DNA of 64,000 bases from Pseudomonas indica NBRC 103045 (GCF_002091635.1 NZ_BDAC01000010.1:1-64000), one strand, 5' to 3'; numbered from the stretch's first letter, positions 44,478-55,082 are shown. Notes: generated by a model not told the origin, from the sequence alone. Numbers and translations: made by a program.

Positions 44478-45692
44478 TCAACGCTGATCCGGCCGGTCGA
44501 TGACCACCGCCTGCGGCCCGGCCTCCGTCGTCTTCACCGCCTCGCTGCGACCGATCCACTCGCCCGCCGTGGCGTTGCCGGCCCGGGAAACCCGCGCCAC
44601 CAGTTGCACCTCGGGAAAGTTGGAAAGCTTGAGCTGCGGCATCATGGCGTCTGCATCGCCCAGGGCGACCTCGGCGGGCAGCTCGGCCACGGTCAGGCGC
44701 TTGACCGCCAGGGGCATCGGCGGACCGGACACGGCGCGAGCGAAGACGAACACGCTGTCGTCCGGCTGCACCTTGGCCTTGAGCGCCGGGTCCAGATCGA
44801 CTTTCACCTTGAGTTCGACACCCGCCACGGCAGACGGCGCGGGAGCTTCCGCCTCGGCGTCGCCGTCCGCCTCGCCCATCTGCTGGCGGGCACGGGCGAT
44901 GCCGCTCTGGATCGCGGCGCGCGACGGGTCTTCCGGCGGCAGCGAGGCAACCAGACGCTCCCAGTAGCCGATGGCCTCCTTGAAGCGGCCACCCTCGAAG
45001 GCGGCGATGCCCAGCAGGCCGAGGCTGGTCAGCTCTTCCGGATCGCCTTTCAGCGCTTCGTCGGTGAGCGCCTGCATCTGCTCGGTCCACTGCTTGTCGC
45101 CGGCAAAGTACAGGGCCTGGGCCCACTGGCCGAGCAGTTCGGGCTGGCGCCCGGCGAGGTTCACAGCGCGCTCGAAGGCCTGGGCGGCCTCGGCGGGACG
45201 GTTCTGCGCCATGTAGGTCCGGCCGAGGAAGAACCAGCCCTCGGCGGAATCCGGCTGGGCCTTCACCGCCTGCTCCAGGCGCGCGGTCATTTCCTCGATG
45301 GTCTTCGGCTGCTGGGCGAATTCGCGGGCCAGCTCCAGCTTGTCGCTGGCACCCCAGTGCAGGTACAGCCCATAGCCCAGCAGCGGCACCAGCAGCGCGG
45401 CGACCAGCGGCACGGCCTTGCCCAGACGGGCACGGCCGGCGGGTTCGGCGCCTTCGGTGTCGGCCAGCAGCTCGCGGGCGGCTTCGGCGCGGCCGGCTTC
45501 CTTCTGCTCGGCACTCAGGGTACCGGAAGCGAACTGGACCTCCAGTTCGTCCAGGCGTTCCTGATACAGCGCAACGTTGAGGGCGGTGCGATCTTCCTCG
45601 GCCTGGGCACGCCGGCCGCGAACCACCGGCAGCAGGAGAAAGCCCAGGGCGACCAGCAGCAGCAGGCCGGCGGCAAGCCAGAAATCAGTCAT
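44478..45692 (-). CDS. ccmI: Cytochrome c maturation protein CcmI (CycH)
   Basis: Membrane protein of 404 residues that holds apocytochrome c for heme attachment by CcmF/CcmH. Two N-terminal transmembrane helices ([21 protein letters not shown] and [20 protein letters not shown]) flank a cytoplasmic loop; a periplasmic domain with TPR repeats follows ([30 protein letters not shown], about 145-175) and a C-terminal extension. Last gene of the ccm operon, overlapping ccmH by 4 bases. Confidence 0.92.
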   Translation of the reverse strand: MTDFWLAAGLLLLVALGFLLLPVVRGRRAQAEEDRTALNVALYQERLDELEVQFASGTLSAEQKEAGRAEAARELLADTEGAEPAGRARLGKAVPLVAALLVPLLGYGLYLHWGASDKLELAREFAQQPKTIEEMTARLEQAVKAQPDSAEGWFFLGRTYMAQNRPAEAAQAFERAVNLAGRQPELLGQWAQALYFAGDKQWTEQMQALTDEALKGDPEELTSLGLLGIAAFEGGRFKEAIGYWERLVASLPPEDPSRAAIQSGIARARQQMGEADGDAEAEAPAPSAVAGVELKVKVDLDPALKAKVQPDDSVFVFARAVSGPPMPLAVKRLTVAELPAEVALGDADAMMPQLKLSNFPEVQLVARVSRAGNATAGEWIGRSEAVKTTEAGPQAVVIDRPDQR

Positions 45693-46180
45693 TGGTCTTT
45701 CTTGTCCTGCGATTCACGTTCCAGGAGCGCGGCAAGGCGCGCGTTTTCTTCGGCGGAGAGCAACGCCTCGCGCGGCGCGTTCTCCACCTTGCGCCGACGC
45801 GCCACGATCACCCCGAGGATGCCCAGCCCGCCGACCAGCAGCAGCGCCGGACCGAACCAGAGGAAGAAGGTGCGAGCGTTCACCGGCGGTTTGTAGCGCA
45901 CGAAGTCGCCGTAGCGGTCCACCAGGTAGTCGACGATCTCGTCGTCGCTCTTGCCCTCTTCCAGCATGCGATGAATCTCGCGGCGCAGGTCGGTGGCGAT
46001 GGGCGCGTTGGAGTCGGCGATGTTCTGGTTCTGGCACTTCGGGCAACGCAGCTCTTCGGTCAGGACACGGAAGCGCTCGCGCTCGGCCTCGCTGCCGAAC
46101 TCGTAGGTGTCGATGGCCGCATGAGCGGCACCGCTCAGGGCCAGGCCCAGGCACAGGGCAGCGAGCAGACGCCGGGTCAT
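45689..46180 (-). CDS. ccmH: Cytochrome c maturation protein CcmH (CcmL)
   Basis: Thiol-disulfide protein of 163 residues anchored in the inner membrane, reducing apocytochrome c. A signal peptide (cleaved near AHA) precedes the [23 protein letters not shown] segment with the CPKC redox motif, followed by a transmembrane helix ([25 protein letters not shown]). It overlaps ccmG and ccmI. Confidence 0.94.
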   Translation of the reverse strand: MTRRLLAALCLGLALSGAAHAAIDTYEFGSEAERERFRVLTEELRCPKCQNQNIADSNAPIATDLRREIHRMLEEGKSDDEIVDYLVDRYGDFVRYKPPVNARTFFLWFGPALLLVGGLGILGVIVARRRKVENAPREALLSAEENARLAALLERESQDKKDQ

Positions 46181-46713
46181 TGGGCCGCCTCGTCCACCAG
46201 TTCCTGATAGAGCGGCGCCAGCTGCTCGCGCCAGGCGCGCTCGTCGATCACACCGACGAATTTATGGCGGATGATGCCGTCCTTGTCGATCAGGAAGGTT
46301 TCCGGCGCGCCGTAGACACCCAGGTCGAGGCCCAGGGTGCCCTTGGCATCGTCGATGTTCAGTTGGTAGGGGTTGTGGAACTCGGCCAGCCACTTCTGCG
46401 CATCGGCATTGACGTCCTTGTAGTTGACGCCATGGATGACCACGCCCCGCTTCGCCAGCTCGTTCAGCACCGGATGCTCGACGCGGCAGGACACGCACCA
46501 GGTCGCCCAGACGTTGACCAGCGCCGGCTTGCCCTTGAGGCTGGCCTCGGTCAGGGTGGCATCGCCGGCCACGGTGGGCAGCGAGAAAACCGGGAACGGC
46601 TTGCCGATCAGCGCCGAAGGCAACTCCGACGGATCGAGGAACAGGCCCCGGTAGAGAAACACCGCGACGATCAGGAAGATCGCCAGCGGCAGCAGGAGGA
46701 TCGCTCGTTTCAC
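46177..46713 (-). CDS. ccmG: Thiol:disulfide interchange protein CcmG (DsbE)
   Basis: Periplasmic thioredoxin-like protein of 178 residues with an N-terminal membrane anchor. The active site is VNVWATWCVSCRVEHP (CVSC), with the GVYGAPETFLID cis-Pro segment. It supplies reductant for the heme-binding cysteines of apocytochrome c. It lies between ccmF and ccmH with 2 bases or a small overlap on each side. Confidence 0.95.
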   Translation of the reverse strand: MKRAILLLPLAIFLIVAVFLYRGLFLDPSELPSALIGKPFPVFSLPTVAGDATLTEASLKGKPALVNVWATWCVSCRVEHPVLNELAKRGVVIHGVNYKDVNADAQKWLAEFHNPYQLNIDDAKGTLGLDLGVYGAPETFLIDKDGIIRHKFVGVIDERAWREQLAPLYQELVDEAAQ

Positions 46714-46715
46714 AC

Positions 46716-48689
46716 TCAGGCTCCTTGTCCGGCCAGGCCCAGGGCTTCGCGCACGCGGGTCTTCACCTTGACCCGGTAGCGACGGTCGGCGGCGGCGAGG
46801 ATGCCGCCCAGGGCCATCAACAGTCCGCCCAGCCAGATCCAGCGGACGAAGGGTTTGACGTGTACGCGTACCGCCCAGGCGCCGTTGTCCAGCGGCTCGC
46901 CGAGGGCGACGTAGAGGTCGCGGGTGAAGCCGGCGTCGATCCCGGCCTCGGTCATCACCGAATTCTGCACGCGGTAGAGACGCTTCTCAGGGTGCAGCGT
47001 GGCGATTTCCTCGCCGTCATCCAGCACGCGGATGGTGCCGCGGTCGGAGGTGAAGTTCGGCCCTTCGGCATGCCGGGCGCCTTCGAAGACGAAACGGTAG
47101 CCGGCCAGCTCGACCGAATCCCCTGGCGCCATGCGCAGGTCGCGCTCGGCGCTGCCCTGGCTGGACAGCACGATACCCAGCGCGCAAACGGCGATGCCGG
47201 CGTGGGCCAGTTGCATGCCCCAGTAGCTGCGCGACAGGCTGCGCATGCCGTTCAGCAGGCCCTTGTGGCGGGTCTTGTCGAGCAGGTCGCGGACGCCAGC
47301 GAGCACCACCCAGGCCGCCAGCAGCCAGGCGGCCAGCACGGCCCAGTGGAAATCGCCGGACAACAGGCTGCCGACCACACCGACCGCGACGCTGAGCAAC
47401 AGCACCGGGGCGAGCATACGCAGCAGCCATTGCAGCGGGGTGTCCTTCCAGCGCACCAGCACGCCGACCGCCAGGGCCAGCATGAGCAGGCTCATCAGCG
47501 GCAGGAACAGCGCGTTGAAGTACGGCGGGCCGACCGACAGCTTGGCGCCGGTGGTGGCGTCCAGCACCAGCGGGTAGAGGGTGCCGAGCAGGATCATCGA
47601 GGCCACCACCACCAGCACCAGGTTGTTGGCCAGCAGCAGGGTCTCGCGCGACCAGAGGGCAAAGCCGACCTGGCTCTTCACCACCGGCGCACGGATGGCG
47701 AACAGGGTCAGCGAGCCACCGACCACCACCAGCAGGAAGGCGAGGATGAACACGCCGCGCTCCGGGTCGGAGGCGAAGGCGTGCACCGAGGTGAGCACGC
47801 CGGAACGGACCAGGAAGGTGCCCAGCAGGCTGAGGGAGAACGCGGCGATGGCCAGCAGTACGGTCCAGCTCTTGAACACGCCGCGCTTTTCGGTGACCGC
47901 CAGGGAGTGGATCAGCGCAGTGCCCACCAGCCAGGGCATGAAGGAAGCGTTTTCCACCGGGTCCCAGAACCACCAGCCGCCCCAGCCTAGCTCGTAGTAG
48001 GCCCACCAGGAGCCGAGCACGATACCGATGCCGAGGAACGCCCAGGCGACGATGGTCCAGGGCCGCGACCAACGTGCCCAGGCGGCGTCGAGGCGGCCGC
48101 CGAGCAGCGCGGCGATGGCGAAGGCGAAGGCGACCGAGAAGCCCACGTAGCCCATGTAGAGCATCGGTGGGTGGACGATCAGGCCGAAGTCCTGCAACAG
48201 CGGATTGAGGTCGCGGCCATCCGCCGGCGATTGCGGCAACAGGCGGTCGAAGGGGTTGGAGGTGATGATCAGGAACAGCAGGAAGCCGACGCTGATCATG
48301 CCCATGATTGCCAGCACGCGTGCCAGCATCACCTCCGGCAACTGCCGGGAGAACACCGACACGGCGAAGGTCCAGCCGCCCAGGATCAGCGCCCAGAGCA
48401 GCAGCGAGCCTTCATGGGCGCCCCACACGGCACTGAACTTGTAGTACCAGGGCAACGCGCTGTTGGAGTTGCTGGCGACGTAGGCGACCGAGAAGTCGTC
48501 GGTCAGGAAGGCATAGGTCAGGCAGAGAAAGGCGAACAGCAGGAAGGAGAACTGTCCCCAGGCCGCCGGCTGGGCCAGGCTCATCCACTGGCGGTCGCCG
48601 CGCCAGGCACCGATCAGCGGCAGGGTCGCCTGTACCAGGGCGAGGCACAGGGCGAGGATCATCGCCAGGTGGCCCAGTTCGGGAATCAT
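46716..48689 (-). CDS. ccmF: Heme lyase subunit CcmF
   Basis: Polytopic membrane protein of 657 residues that joins heme to apocytochrome c. The conserved Trp-rich motif [19 protein letters not shown] (about residues 234-252) is present, along with several heme-ligand histidines in membrane segments and a large periplasmic C-terminal domain. Length is standard. It overlaps ccmE by 4 bases. Confidence 0.96.
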   Translation of the reverse strand: MIPELGHLAMILALCLALVQATLPLIGAWRGDRQWMSLAQPAAWGQFSFLLFAFLCLTYAFLTDDFSVAYVASNSNSALPWYYKFSAVWGAHEGSLLLWALILGGWTFAVSVFSRQLPEVMLARVLAIMGMISVGFLLFLIITSNPFDRLLPQSPADGRDLNPLLQDFGLIVHPPMLYMGYVGFSVAFAFAIAALLGGRLDAAWARWSRPWTIVAWAFLGIGIVLGSWWAYYELGWGGWWFWDPVENASFMPWLVGTALIHSLAVTEKRGVFKSWTVLLAIAAFSLSLLGTFLVRSGVLTSVHAFASDPERGVFILAFLLVVVGGSLTLFAIRAPVVKSQVGFALWSRETLLLANNLVLVVVASMILLGTLYPLVLDATTGAKLSVGPPYFNALFLPLMSLLMLALAVGVLVRWKDTPLQWLLRMLAPVLLLSVAVGVVGSLLSGDFHWAVLAAWLLAAWVVLAGVRDLLDKTRHKGLLNGMRSLSRSYWGMQLAHAGIAVCALGIVLSSQGSAERDLRMAPGDSVELAGYRFVFEGARHAEGPNFTSDRGTIRVLDDGEEIATLHPEKRLYRVQNSVMTEAGIDAGFTRDLYVALGEPLDNGAWAVRVHVKPFVRWIWLGGLLMALGGILAAADRRYRVKVKTRVREALGLAGQGA

Positions 48690-49156
48690 TGCGCGTACCC
48701 CTGCTGCTTGCCGCCTTCGTAATGTTTCATCATGCCGCTCTTCTCCAGGGCCTGGGTGACCTCGGGCGGCATGTAGTTCTCGTCGTGCTTGGCTAGCACT
48801 TCGTCGGCCACCAGCAGGCCGTCCTGGTTGATCCGGCCGAGGGCGACGATTCCCTGCCCCTCGCGGAACAGGTCGGGGAGGATGCCCTGGTAGCGGATGG
48901 TCACGTCGGCGGCGCCGTCGGTGACCACGAAATCCACCTCCAGCGAATCCGACGAACGCTTCACCGAGCCTTCCTTCACCAGGCCGCCGGCGCGGATGCG
49001 GGTGTCCTTCGGCGCCTCGCCGCCGGCGATCTGGCTCGGCGTGTAGAACAGGTTGATGTTCTGCTGCAGCGCGCTCAACGCCAGGGCCACGGCGATGCCG
49101 ACACCGGCCAGGATGGCCAGCACGATGAACAGACGCTTCTTACGCTGCGGATTCAC
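48686..49156 (-). CDS. ccmE: Heme chaperone CcmE
   Basis: Periplasmic heme carrier of 156 residues anchored by one N-terminal helix ([22 protein letters not shown]). The OB-fold domain carries [14 protein letters not shown], in which the His binds heme covalently (HxxNY pattern: HDENY). Overlaps ccmD and ccmF. Confidence 0.96.
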   Translation of the reverse strand: MNPQRKKRLFIVLAILAGVGIAVALALSALQQNINLFYTPSQIAGGEAPKDTRIRAGGLVKEGSVKRSSDSLEVDFVVTDGAADVTIRYQGILPDLFREGQGIVALGRINQDGLLVADEVLAKHDENYMPPEVTQALEKSGMMKHYEGGKQQGYAQ

Positions 49157-49329
49157 TTCGATTCCTCCCGGCGCAAACGGCGCGCCTCGTCTTGCAGATA
49201 ACGTCGGCGGGCCATGACAGGCAACGCGACGTTGATGACCAGCACCGCCAGGCTGATGCCGTAGGCGGACCAGACGTAGGGGCCATGAGTGCCCATGGCG
49301 ATGAAATCGGCGAACGAGTCGAAACTCAT
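49153..49329 (-). CDS. ccmD: Heme exporter protein CcmD
   Basis: Small membrane protein of 58 residues with one transmembrane helix ([20 protein letters not shown]) followed by a charged tail. It links CcmE to the CcmABC complex. The start was set at MSFDSFADF, whose ATG overlaps the ccmC stop, with GGAG 9 bases upstream; the longest frame adds 14 residues inside ccmC. Confidence 0.93.
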   Translation of the reverse strand: MSFDSFADFIAMGTHGPYVWSAYGISLAVLVINVALPVMARRRYLQDEARRLRREESK

Positions 49330-50081
49330 GACAGCGTCTCCACCTGGGCGCGCACCTCGGCTTTCACCCAACTGCTGCGGGCCTCACGCTTGAGCACTTC
49401 CAGACGCATGCGCATCAGCAGCACAGCGGCGAAGAAGCAGTAGAAGCCGAGCACCATGATCAACAGCGGCACCCACATTTCCGCCGGCATCGCCGGCTTT
49501 TCGGTGATCTTGAAGGTGGCCGGCTGGTGCAGGGAATTCCACCAGTCCACCGAGTACTTGATGATCGGGATGTTCACCACGCCGACGATCGACAGCACCG
49601 CACAGGCCTTTGCCGCACTGTCACGATTGCTGATCGCCTGGCCGAGCGCAATCACACCGAAGTACAGGAACAGGAGGATGAGCATCGACGTCAGTCGGGC
49701 ATCCCAGACCCACCAGGTGCCCCAGGTCGGCTTGCCCCAGATGGCGCCGGTGAGCAGCGCGATGAAGGTCATCCAGGCACCGATTGGCGCGGCCTGCTGC
49801 AGGGCAACGTCGGCCAGTTTCATCTTCCAGACCAACCCGACCAGCCCGGCCACCGCCAGCATGACGTAGCAGGACTGGGCGAGGAACGCCGCCGGGACGT
49901 GGATATAGATGATGCGGAAGCTGTTGCCCTGCTGGTAGTCCGGCGGCGCGAAGGCCAGGCCCCAGACCAGCCCGACACCGATCAGCAGCACCGCCGCAAC
50001 GGCGAACCAAGGCAGCCAGCGGCCGCTGATCTCGTAGAACCATTTGGGCGAACCCAGCTTATGAAACCACGTCCAGTTCAT
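49326..50081 (-). CDS. ccmC: Heme exporter protein CcmC
   Basis: Membrane protein of 251 residues with six helices that loads heme on CcmE. The Trp-rich motif [15 protein letters not shown] is present, with conserved histidines in flanking periplasmic loops (IYIHVPAAF). It lies after a 115-base gap from ccmB; all later ccm genes overlap. Confidence 0.96.
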   Translation of the reverse strand: MNWTWFHKLGSPKWFYEISGRWLPWFAVAAVLLIGVGLVWGLAFAPPDYQQGNSFRIIYIHVPAAFLAQSCYVMLAVAGLVGLVWKMKLADVALQQAAPIGAWMTFIALLTGAIWGKPTWGTWWVWDARLTSMLILLFLYFGVIALGQAISNRDSAAKACAVLSIVGVVNIPIIKYSVDWWNSLHQPATFKITEKPAMPAEMWVPLLIMVLGFYCFFAAVLLMRMRLEVLKREARSSWVKAEVRAQVETLS

Positions 50082-50196
50082 CGACTAACTCTTCGTTGGC
50101 TGAGGCACGGTGAGACCTCCGCACAGTCTTGTAGGTGTTCGCGCCGCCCGCGAGCCCGGATGGCGAAACCTGCCGGCGCCCTCGGATCGCTCCCGC

Positions 50197-50868
50197 TCAC
50201 TCGCCCACGCTGATGGTCAGCCCGGCGGCGATCGCGAACGGGGTCAGGGTGACCGCCAGGGCGGTCAGGCTGGCCAGCCACAACAGGTGGCCGGCCGCCG
50301 GCAATCCTTGCAGGGCCGCCTGCAGCGCCCCGCTGCCGAGGATCAGCACCGGGATGTACAGCGGCAGAATCAGCAGCGCCAACAGCAGGCCGCCGCGCTT
50401 GAGACCGACGGTCAGCGCCGCGCCGACCGCGCCGAGCAGGCTCAGCACCGGCGTGCCGAGCAGCAGCGAAAGCAGCAGCACCGGCAGGCAGCGGGCCGGC
50501 AGCCCGAGCATCAGTGCCAGCAACGGGGCCAGCAGGACCAGCGCCAGCCCGGAAAACAGCCAGTGTGCCAAAACCTTGGCCAGCACCAGAAGCGGCAGGG
50601 GGTGCGGCGAAACGACCCACTGCTCGAGGGAGCCATCCTCGAAATCGCTGCGGAACAGACCGTCCAGCGAGAGCAGCACGGCGAGCAGCGCGGCGACCCA
50701 GACCAGCCCCGGCGAGAGGGTCTGCAACAGTTGCGTCTCGGGCCCCACCGCCAGGGGGAACAATGCGATCACGATAGCGAAAAACACCAGGGGATTGGCC
50801 AGCTCCGCCGGACGGCGACAGAGCAGCCGAGCCTCGCGGGCGAGCAAGAGTGTGAAGACATTGCTCAT
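50197..50868 (-). CDS. ccmB: Heme exporter protein CcmB
   Basis: ABC-type permease subunit of 223 residues with six hydrophobic segments. Family patterns include [24 protein letters not shown] near the N-terminus and [20 protein letters not shown] around residue 75. It works with CcmA to release heme-loaded CcmE. The start overlaps the ccmA stop. Confidence 0.95.
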   Translation of the reverse strand: MSNVFTLLLAREARLLCRRPAELANPLVFFAIVIALFPLAVGPETQLLQTLSPGLVWVAALLAVLLSLDGLFRSDFEDGSLEQWVVSPHPLPLLVLAKVLAHWLFSGLALVLLAPLLALMLGLPARCLPVLLLSLLLGTPVLSLLGAVGAALTVGLKRGGLLLALLILPLYIPVLILGSGALQAALQGLPAAGHLLWLASLTALAVTLTPFAIAAGLTISVGE

Positions 50869-51515
50869 GCGCGGTGCTGTCCCAGGTCAAGGTCGCGATA
50901 GCCGGCGGGCTTTTCCGTCAGCGTGTGGTGGGTGGTCAGCACCACCAGCCCGCCCTGCTCGCAGTGCCGGGCCAGGTGGCTTTCCAGTTGCGCCACGCCC
51001 TGCTTGTCGAGGGCGGTGAAGGGTTCGTCGAGAATCCACAGCGGCGGCGGATCGAGATACAGCCGGGCCAAGGCGACACGGCGCTGCTGACCGGCGGACA
51101 GGGTATGGCAGGGCACGTCCTCGAAACCGCGCAGGCCAACGGCCTCCAGCGCCTGCCAGATCGCCTCGCGACCGGCCGGTTGGTGCAGCGCGCAGAGCCA
51201 GGTGAGGTTTTCCTCGGCGGTGAGCAGGCCCTTGATGCCTGCGGCATGGCCGATCCACAGCAGGTTGCGCGCCAGCTCGCCGCGTTGGGCGCCGAGAGGG
51301 CGGCCGTTCAGGCGCACTTCGCCGGCGGTCGGCTGCATCAAGCCGGAGAGCAGGCGCAGCAGGCTGGTCTTGCCGCTGCCGTTGGGGCCGGAGACCTGCA
51401 GCATCTCGCCCGCGGAGAGGCGAAACTCCAGTCGCTCGAAGAGCATGCGCCAGTCCCGCTCGCAGGCGAGCGCCACGGCTTCGAGAAGAGGGCTGGTCAC
51501 GGCATGGTTACCCAT
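50865..51515 (-). CDS. ccmA: Heme exporter ATP-binding protein CcmA
   Basis: ABC ATPase of 216 residues. Walker A is [12 protein letters not shown], the signature segment [16 protein letters not shown] and Walker [13 protein letters not shown]. It drives CcmE release together with CcmB and CcmC. First gene of the operon. The start is uncertain: ATG at 51515 lacks a clear ribosome site, and a GTG five codons later (VTSPLLEA) matches the usual start of the family better. A TATAAT-like box on the minus strand near 51593 may be its promoter. Confidence 0.94.
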   Translation of the reverse strand: MGNHAVTSPLLEAVALACERDWRMLFERLEFRLSAGEMLQVSGPNGSGKTSLLRLLSGLMQPTAGEVRLNGRPLGAQRGELARNLLWIGHAAGIKGLLTAEENLTWLCALHQPAGREAIWQALEAVGLRGFEDVPCHTLSAGQQRRVALARLYLDPPPLWILDEPFTALDKQGVAQLESHLARHCEQGGLVVLTTHHTLTEKPAGYRDLDLGQHRA

Positions 51516-51652
51516 CGGGCGTTCAAGAAGGCGGAGGGCCGGCCGCTATACTGACGCAAGCGCAATGCACGGCCGGCCCGGACGGGGCGGCATTATACAT
51601 GGCATGCTTCACGCCCGAAGCGGCCATTTTCGACAGGTTGTAAACGGCTCAG

Positions 51653-53197
51653 ATGAACGAGATCAGCGGCGCCCGCCCCCTCCCCTCCGCCACGCCCAGC
51701 GTGCGGTCGGCCGCCAGCGCCGCCGACATGGCGGTGAAGCTGCTGCAGCCACTGGAAGGGTTGCTGGCCGCCGGGGAAACCGCCAAGGCCGAAGTGGTGG
51801 CGCTGAAGGAGTCGGCGCAGAGCTTCCAGCTACTGCTCCGCCTGACCCTCGACAACGGCCGCCAGACCACCCTGGAGGCCAGCAGCACCCGCCCGCTGGC
51901 CCAGGGCACCGCCCTGGCCGTCACCGCCCTTTCCGACACCCGTCTGCTGCTCGCCCTGCAAGGCGGCGGCGACAAACCGCTCACCCAACTGGACCTGGAG
52001 CAACTGCCGGTCGGCACCCTGCTGCAAGGCAAGGTGGTAGCCAGCCAGCAGGTCGCCCAGGCCAAGGCCGAGCAGGCGGTCTACCGGGTGGTGGTCAACC
52101 TGCTCAACACTTCCCTGGCCGGCAGCAAGCTGTCGCTGGAGACACCGCTCGCGCTGCCGGTCGGCAGCCTGCTCACCGCCCAGGTGCAAGGCAGCCAGGC
52201 GCTGAATTTCCTGCCGCTGAGCGGACGCCTGGACCAACTGGAACTGGGCCAGCAACTGGCCGCCCAGCAGAACCGCCAGGGTTCGCTGGAGGGGCTGTTC
52301 AAGGCGATGCAGGGGATGAATGGCAAGGCCGGGCTGCCCGAGGGCTTGCAGGCCGGCATCGACAAGCTGCTCGCCGCCTTCCCCGACGCGCGTCAACTCA
52401 CCGACACCAAGGGGCTGGCCCAGGCCATGGAGAACAGCGGTCTGTTCCTCGAGGCCAAGCTGCTGCACGGCCAGGCCGGCGCCCTACCCCAGGACCTCAA
52501 GGCCAACTTGCTGCGTCTGGTGGCGCAGATGCTGCCGAACCTGCCCAGCAGTTCGCCGCTCGCCGCGAGCAATGTCAGCGGCGCCCTGGCCCAGGCCCTG
52601 CCAGCGTTCGTCCGCAATGCCCTGGGCGCCCTCGGCCAGACCAACGCCCGCCAGCAAGCGCTGAGCTTCCCGCTGCCGTCCAAGCTGCTGCAATCCATGG
52701 AGGGCGAGGCGGACCTGGAAACCCTGCTGCGCCTGGCCGCTGCGGCGATTTCACGGTTGCAGACCCACCAGCTTTCCAGCCTGGCGCAGACCCAGACCAC
52801 CCCGGACGGTACCCTGCTGACCACCTGGCAACTGGAATTGCCGATGCGCAACCAGCAGGAGCTGGTGCCGCTGCAGGTCAAGCTGCAACGCGAGGATTCG
52901 CCCAAAGCAGAGAAGAAGGAACAAAAAGAAACCCTGTGGAAGGTGGAGCTGGCCTTCGACCTGGCCCCGCTCGGCCCGCTACAGGTGCAGGCGCAACTGC
53001 TGCGCGGCAGCCTGTCCAGCCAGCTCTGGGCGGAACACGCCGGCACCGCGCAACTGATTGGCCGGGAGCTGGAGCACCTGCGCGAACGGCTGGTAGCGGC
53101 CGGGCTGACGGTCGGCGAGCTGGCCTGCCGCCAGGGCGTCCCTCCGCAGGGACCGCGTACCCAACTGGAACAGCGCTGGGTGGACGAAACCGCATGA
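51653..53197 (+). CDS. FliK-like flagellar hook-length control domain protein
   Basis: Protein of 514 residues, rich in Leu, Gln and Ala with a long helical/low-complexity N-terminal two thirds. The C-terminal region (about 400-500) resembles the Flg_hook domain of FliK: LPMRNQQELVPLQVKLQRED, LWKVELAFDLAPLGPLQVQAQL, LWAEHAGTAQLIGRELEHLRERL. FliK measures hook length and switches export specificity through FlhB. This is probably a paralogue, not the main fliK, since it is paired with an FlhB-like fragment and lies far from hook genes. It is transcribed divergently from ccmA. Confidence 0.8.
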   Translation: MNEISGARPLPSATPSVRSAASAADMAVKLLQPLEGLLAAGETAKAEVVALKESAQSFQLLLRLTLDNGRQTTLEASSTRPLAQGTALAVTALSDTRLLLALQGGGDKPLTQLDLEQLPVGTLLQGKVVASQQVAQAKAEQAVYRVVVNLLNTSLAGSKLSLETPLALPVGSLLTAQVQGSQALNFLPLSGRLDQLELGQQLAAQQNRQGSLEGLFKAMQGMNGKAGLPEGLQAGIDKLLAAFPDARQLTDTKGLAQAMENSGLFLEAKLLHGQAGALPQDLKANLLRLVAQMLPNLPSSSPLAASNVSGALAQALPAFVRNALGALGQTNARQQALSFPLPSKLLQSMEGEADLETLLRLAAAAISRLQTHQLSSLAQTQTTPDGTLLTTWQLELPMRNQQELVPLQVKLQREDSPKAEKKEQKETLWKVELAFDLAPLGPLQVQAQLLRGSLSSQLWAEHAGTAQLIGRELEHLRERLVAAGLTVGELACRQGVPPQGPRTQLEQRWVDETA

Positions 53198-53526
53198 AAC
53201 GCCAAGCCCCACGCCAGGCCATCGCCCTCAACTACGACGGCCAGAACGCCCCGACGCTCAGCGCCAAGGGCGACGACGAACTGGCCGAAGCCATCCTTGC
53301 CATCGCCCGTGAGCATGAGGTGCCGATCTACGAGAACGCCGATCTGGTGCGCCTGCTGGCTCGCCTGGAGCTGGGCGAGGCCATTCCCGAAGCACTCTAC
53401 CGCTGCATCGCCGAGATCATCGCCTTCGCCTGGTACCTCAAGGGCAAGGCGCCGGCGGGGTTTGGCGAGGATCGGGATATCACCCCGTCCACGCTTTTGT
53501 TGGAAGGTCCGGATACGGCGAAATAG
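53194..53526 (+). CDS. FlhB-like cytoplasmic domain protein (FlhB/EscU C-terminal type)
   Basis: Protein of 110 residues matching the cytoplasmic C-terminal domain of FlhB without its membrane part: QAIALNYDGQNAPTLSAKGDDELAEAILAIAREHEVPIYENADLVRLLARLELGEAIPEALYRCIAEIIAF. The autocleavage NPTH motif of true FlhB is absent (NAPTLSAKG at that place). The start overlaps the FliK-like stop (ATGA), so the two are coupled and probably interact, mirroring the FliK-FlhB switch. Confidence 0.88.
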   Translation: MKRQAPRQAIALNYDGQNAPTLSAKGDDELAEAILAIAREHEVPIYENADLVRLLARLELGEAIPEALYRCIAEIIAFAWYLKGKAPAGFGEDRDITPSTLLLEGPDTAK

Positions 53527-53623
53527 ATGATGGACCAGAGCGGGCGAATAAATTCGCCCCTACGGGAGATCGGCGCAGATATGTGGGCGAATATAGGCTC
53601 TGTTTGCGTCAGCACGACCTTCC

Positions 53624-53700
53624 CCCTGTACGTGGCAACCCCTCTCCCCCGGCCCCTCTCCCGTAAACGGGAGAGGGGAGATTCGTGCCGCACGGCGTAG
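53624..53700. repeat. Dispersed CTCTCC hairpin repeat, copy 4
   Basis: Core arms identical to copy 1 at 9541 with the right flank GATTCGTGCCGC. It directly abuts the compound repeat, the same arrangement as at 24536-24760. Confidence 0.85.
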
Positions 53701-54060
53701 CGATGTGATCCTGATGCTTTGGCATTGTCAGAAGGGCAGAAGAGGTTCGGCCAACTCCGACGCCCCGTCAGAAGGCCGAGTGGAATCGTCGTGGAAGGGG
53801 TTGAGCGGCATGGATGCCGCGAGAGCCGTGATGGGCCAGGGATGGCCCTTCACGGCGTGCCCCTGGAGCGGCGATGGAACGAGGGAAGTCTCGCGCAGCG
53901 AGATCCGGATGCCGGGGCAAGCCCTCTTGGTTACTTCTGGGGCGACTGCCAGAAGTAACTCGCCGGGAGGCGAAACAAGAAGTCTCTACTGAATCCAATA
54001 ATCGGTTGGGCTCAGAACCATCCAGCAACACCGCCCTAGACAGACAAACGCCGGCACAGA
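53690..54060 (+). repeat. Compound intergenic repeat, full copy
   Basis: About 370 bases matching the reverse complement of 30246-30600 over most of its length and the shortened copy at 24601-24760 at both ends. The central part contains GGCATGGATGCCGC, GGGCCAGGGATGGCCC, GAAGTCTCGC and CCGGATGCCGGGGCAAGCCC, several of them palindromic. Confidence 0.85.
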
Positions 54061-54099
54061 CATGTAGGAGCGAATTCATTCGCCCGACGGAGCCCCGCC

Positions 54100-54531
54100 C
54101 TACGGTCTGAACGCCACCACTTCCCCGGCCAACCCCTTGCCCTGCGGCAGGTCATAGAGCTGCCAGGCGAAGTAGCCCTCGCGGAAGTAAAACACCTGCT
54201 CATAGCCCCACTCCACCGCCAGGGCGGCGGCCAGGGCGCCACGGGGGCAGACTTCGCTGTCGCAGTAGATCACCAGCGGTATCCCGCGTGGCCAGTGCGG
54301 CATCGCCAGGCCGGAAAAGCGTTCGGCCAGATCCAGGTGCACCGCGCCATGCACATGGCCCCAGCTCCATTCCCGCGACGGGCGCACGTCGATGAAGACC
54401 GCACCCAGGTCATAAAGCCGCTTGGCCTGCTCCACGTTCACCGTGACCGCGCCTTTCACTTCCAGCGGCGCCTCTTGCGCCTGGCCGTAGAGCGGCAAGG
54501 CGACCAGCAACACCAGCAGTGTCCTCAGCAT
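54100..54531 (-). CDS. Periplasmic rhodanese-like domain protein
   Basis: Protein of 143 residues with a signal peptide (MLRTLLVLLVALPLYGQAQE) and one rhodanese domain: AVFIDVRPSREWSWGHVHGAVHLDLAERF and the active-site loop IYCDSEVCPRGALAAAL with the candidate catalytic Cys. Extracytoplasmic rhodanese domains handle sulfur or disulfides; the substrate is unknown. It lies on the same strand as the che operon but more than 130 bases beyond the DUF2802 gene. Confidence 0.85.
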   Translation of the reverse strand: MLRTLLVLLVALPLYGQAQEAPLEVKGAVTVNVEQAKRLYDLGAVFIDVRPSREWSWGHVHGAVHLDLAERFSGLAMPHWPRGIPLVIYCDSEVCPRGALAAALAVEWGYEQVFYFREGYFAWQLYDLPQGKGLAGEVVAFRP

Positions 54532-54667
54532 GACAGCCCTCCTCCCGGACGGAGGGCCCGGAAATCAGCGTGAAACCAGCGGGCGGGCACGCGGACGCGC
54601 CGGAATCCCGCAGTAAAGACTTGGAGGGGGTATGCGGCCGGGGGTTCCGGCGCGGGGACAAACGGGC

Positions 54668-55081
54668 TCAGCTTTTGCGGCGTTGCGCCTGGTGCAGCTT
54701 GCTGACCAGCTCGGCTTCCGCCTGGGTCAGCCCGCAGGATTGGGTCAGGTCTTCGACGCTGGCGCCCATCCCCACCAGGCGCGCGGCCTGGGTGAAGGAC
54801 AGGCTGGAGGGATCGCGCTGTTCCATCTGGTTCAGCTTGTCCGGCAGCGGCGCGACGATGCGGCGCAGCTCCTGCAGCTCTTCGCCCATGCGCACGCTAC
54901 CGGTGAGGTAGGCATCCAGGCGCTTGCTCAGCTCCTTGATGCGCTGGTCGCGCAGGGCATCGCGGGCGTCACGCTCCACCTGCCAGCGCGCGTGCTCGCG
55001 CTGGTTGGTCAGCAGCCACAGGCAGGTGCCGGTCAGCAGCAGGCAGAGGGTGATCAGGGCCCCCAGCGCGATCTCGATCAA
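54668..55081 (-). CDS. DUF2802 family membrane-anchored protein of the che operon
   Basis: Protein of 137 residues: an N-terminal transmembrane helix (IALGALITLCLLLTGTCLWLL), a charged coiled-coil (about 25-75) and a C-terminal helical part, LTQSCGLTQAEAELVSKLHQAQ. The function is unknown. Its start is one base after the cheW stop, and the same order is known from other Pseudomonas che operons. Confidence 0.86.
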   Translation of the reverse strand: MIEIALGALITLCLLLTGTCLWLLTNQREHARWQVERDARDALRDQRIKELSKRLDAYLTGSVRMGEELQELRRIVAPLPDKLNQMEQRDPSSLSFTQAARLVGMGASVEDLTQSCGLTQAEAELVSKLHQAQRRKS

Positions 55082-55082
55082 C

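Larger units (their letters stand above)
53527..54099. other. Repeat-filled intergenic region
   Basis: No gene is supported. In order: REP GGGCGAATAAATTCGCCCCTAC (53542-53563), the CTCTCC repeat (53624-53700), the full compound repeat (53690-54060) and REP GTAGGAGCGAATTCATTCGCCC (54064-54085). Frames in this stretch are repeat translations. Confidence 0.75.

Noticed and set aside
51202-53526. A 774-codon plus-strand frame whose C-terminus equals the FlhB-like protein
   Set aside because: Only the last 110 residues are real; the rest runs out of frame through the FliK-like gene and antisense through ccmA.
53705-53992. Possible small protein in the compound repeat
   Set aside because: The same peptide pieces appear from the repeat at 30246-30600 in inverted orientation; no ribosome site and no codon bias beyond the repeat.
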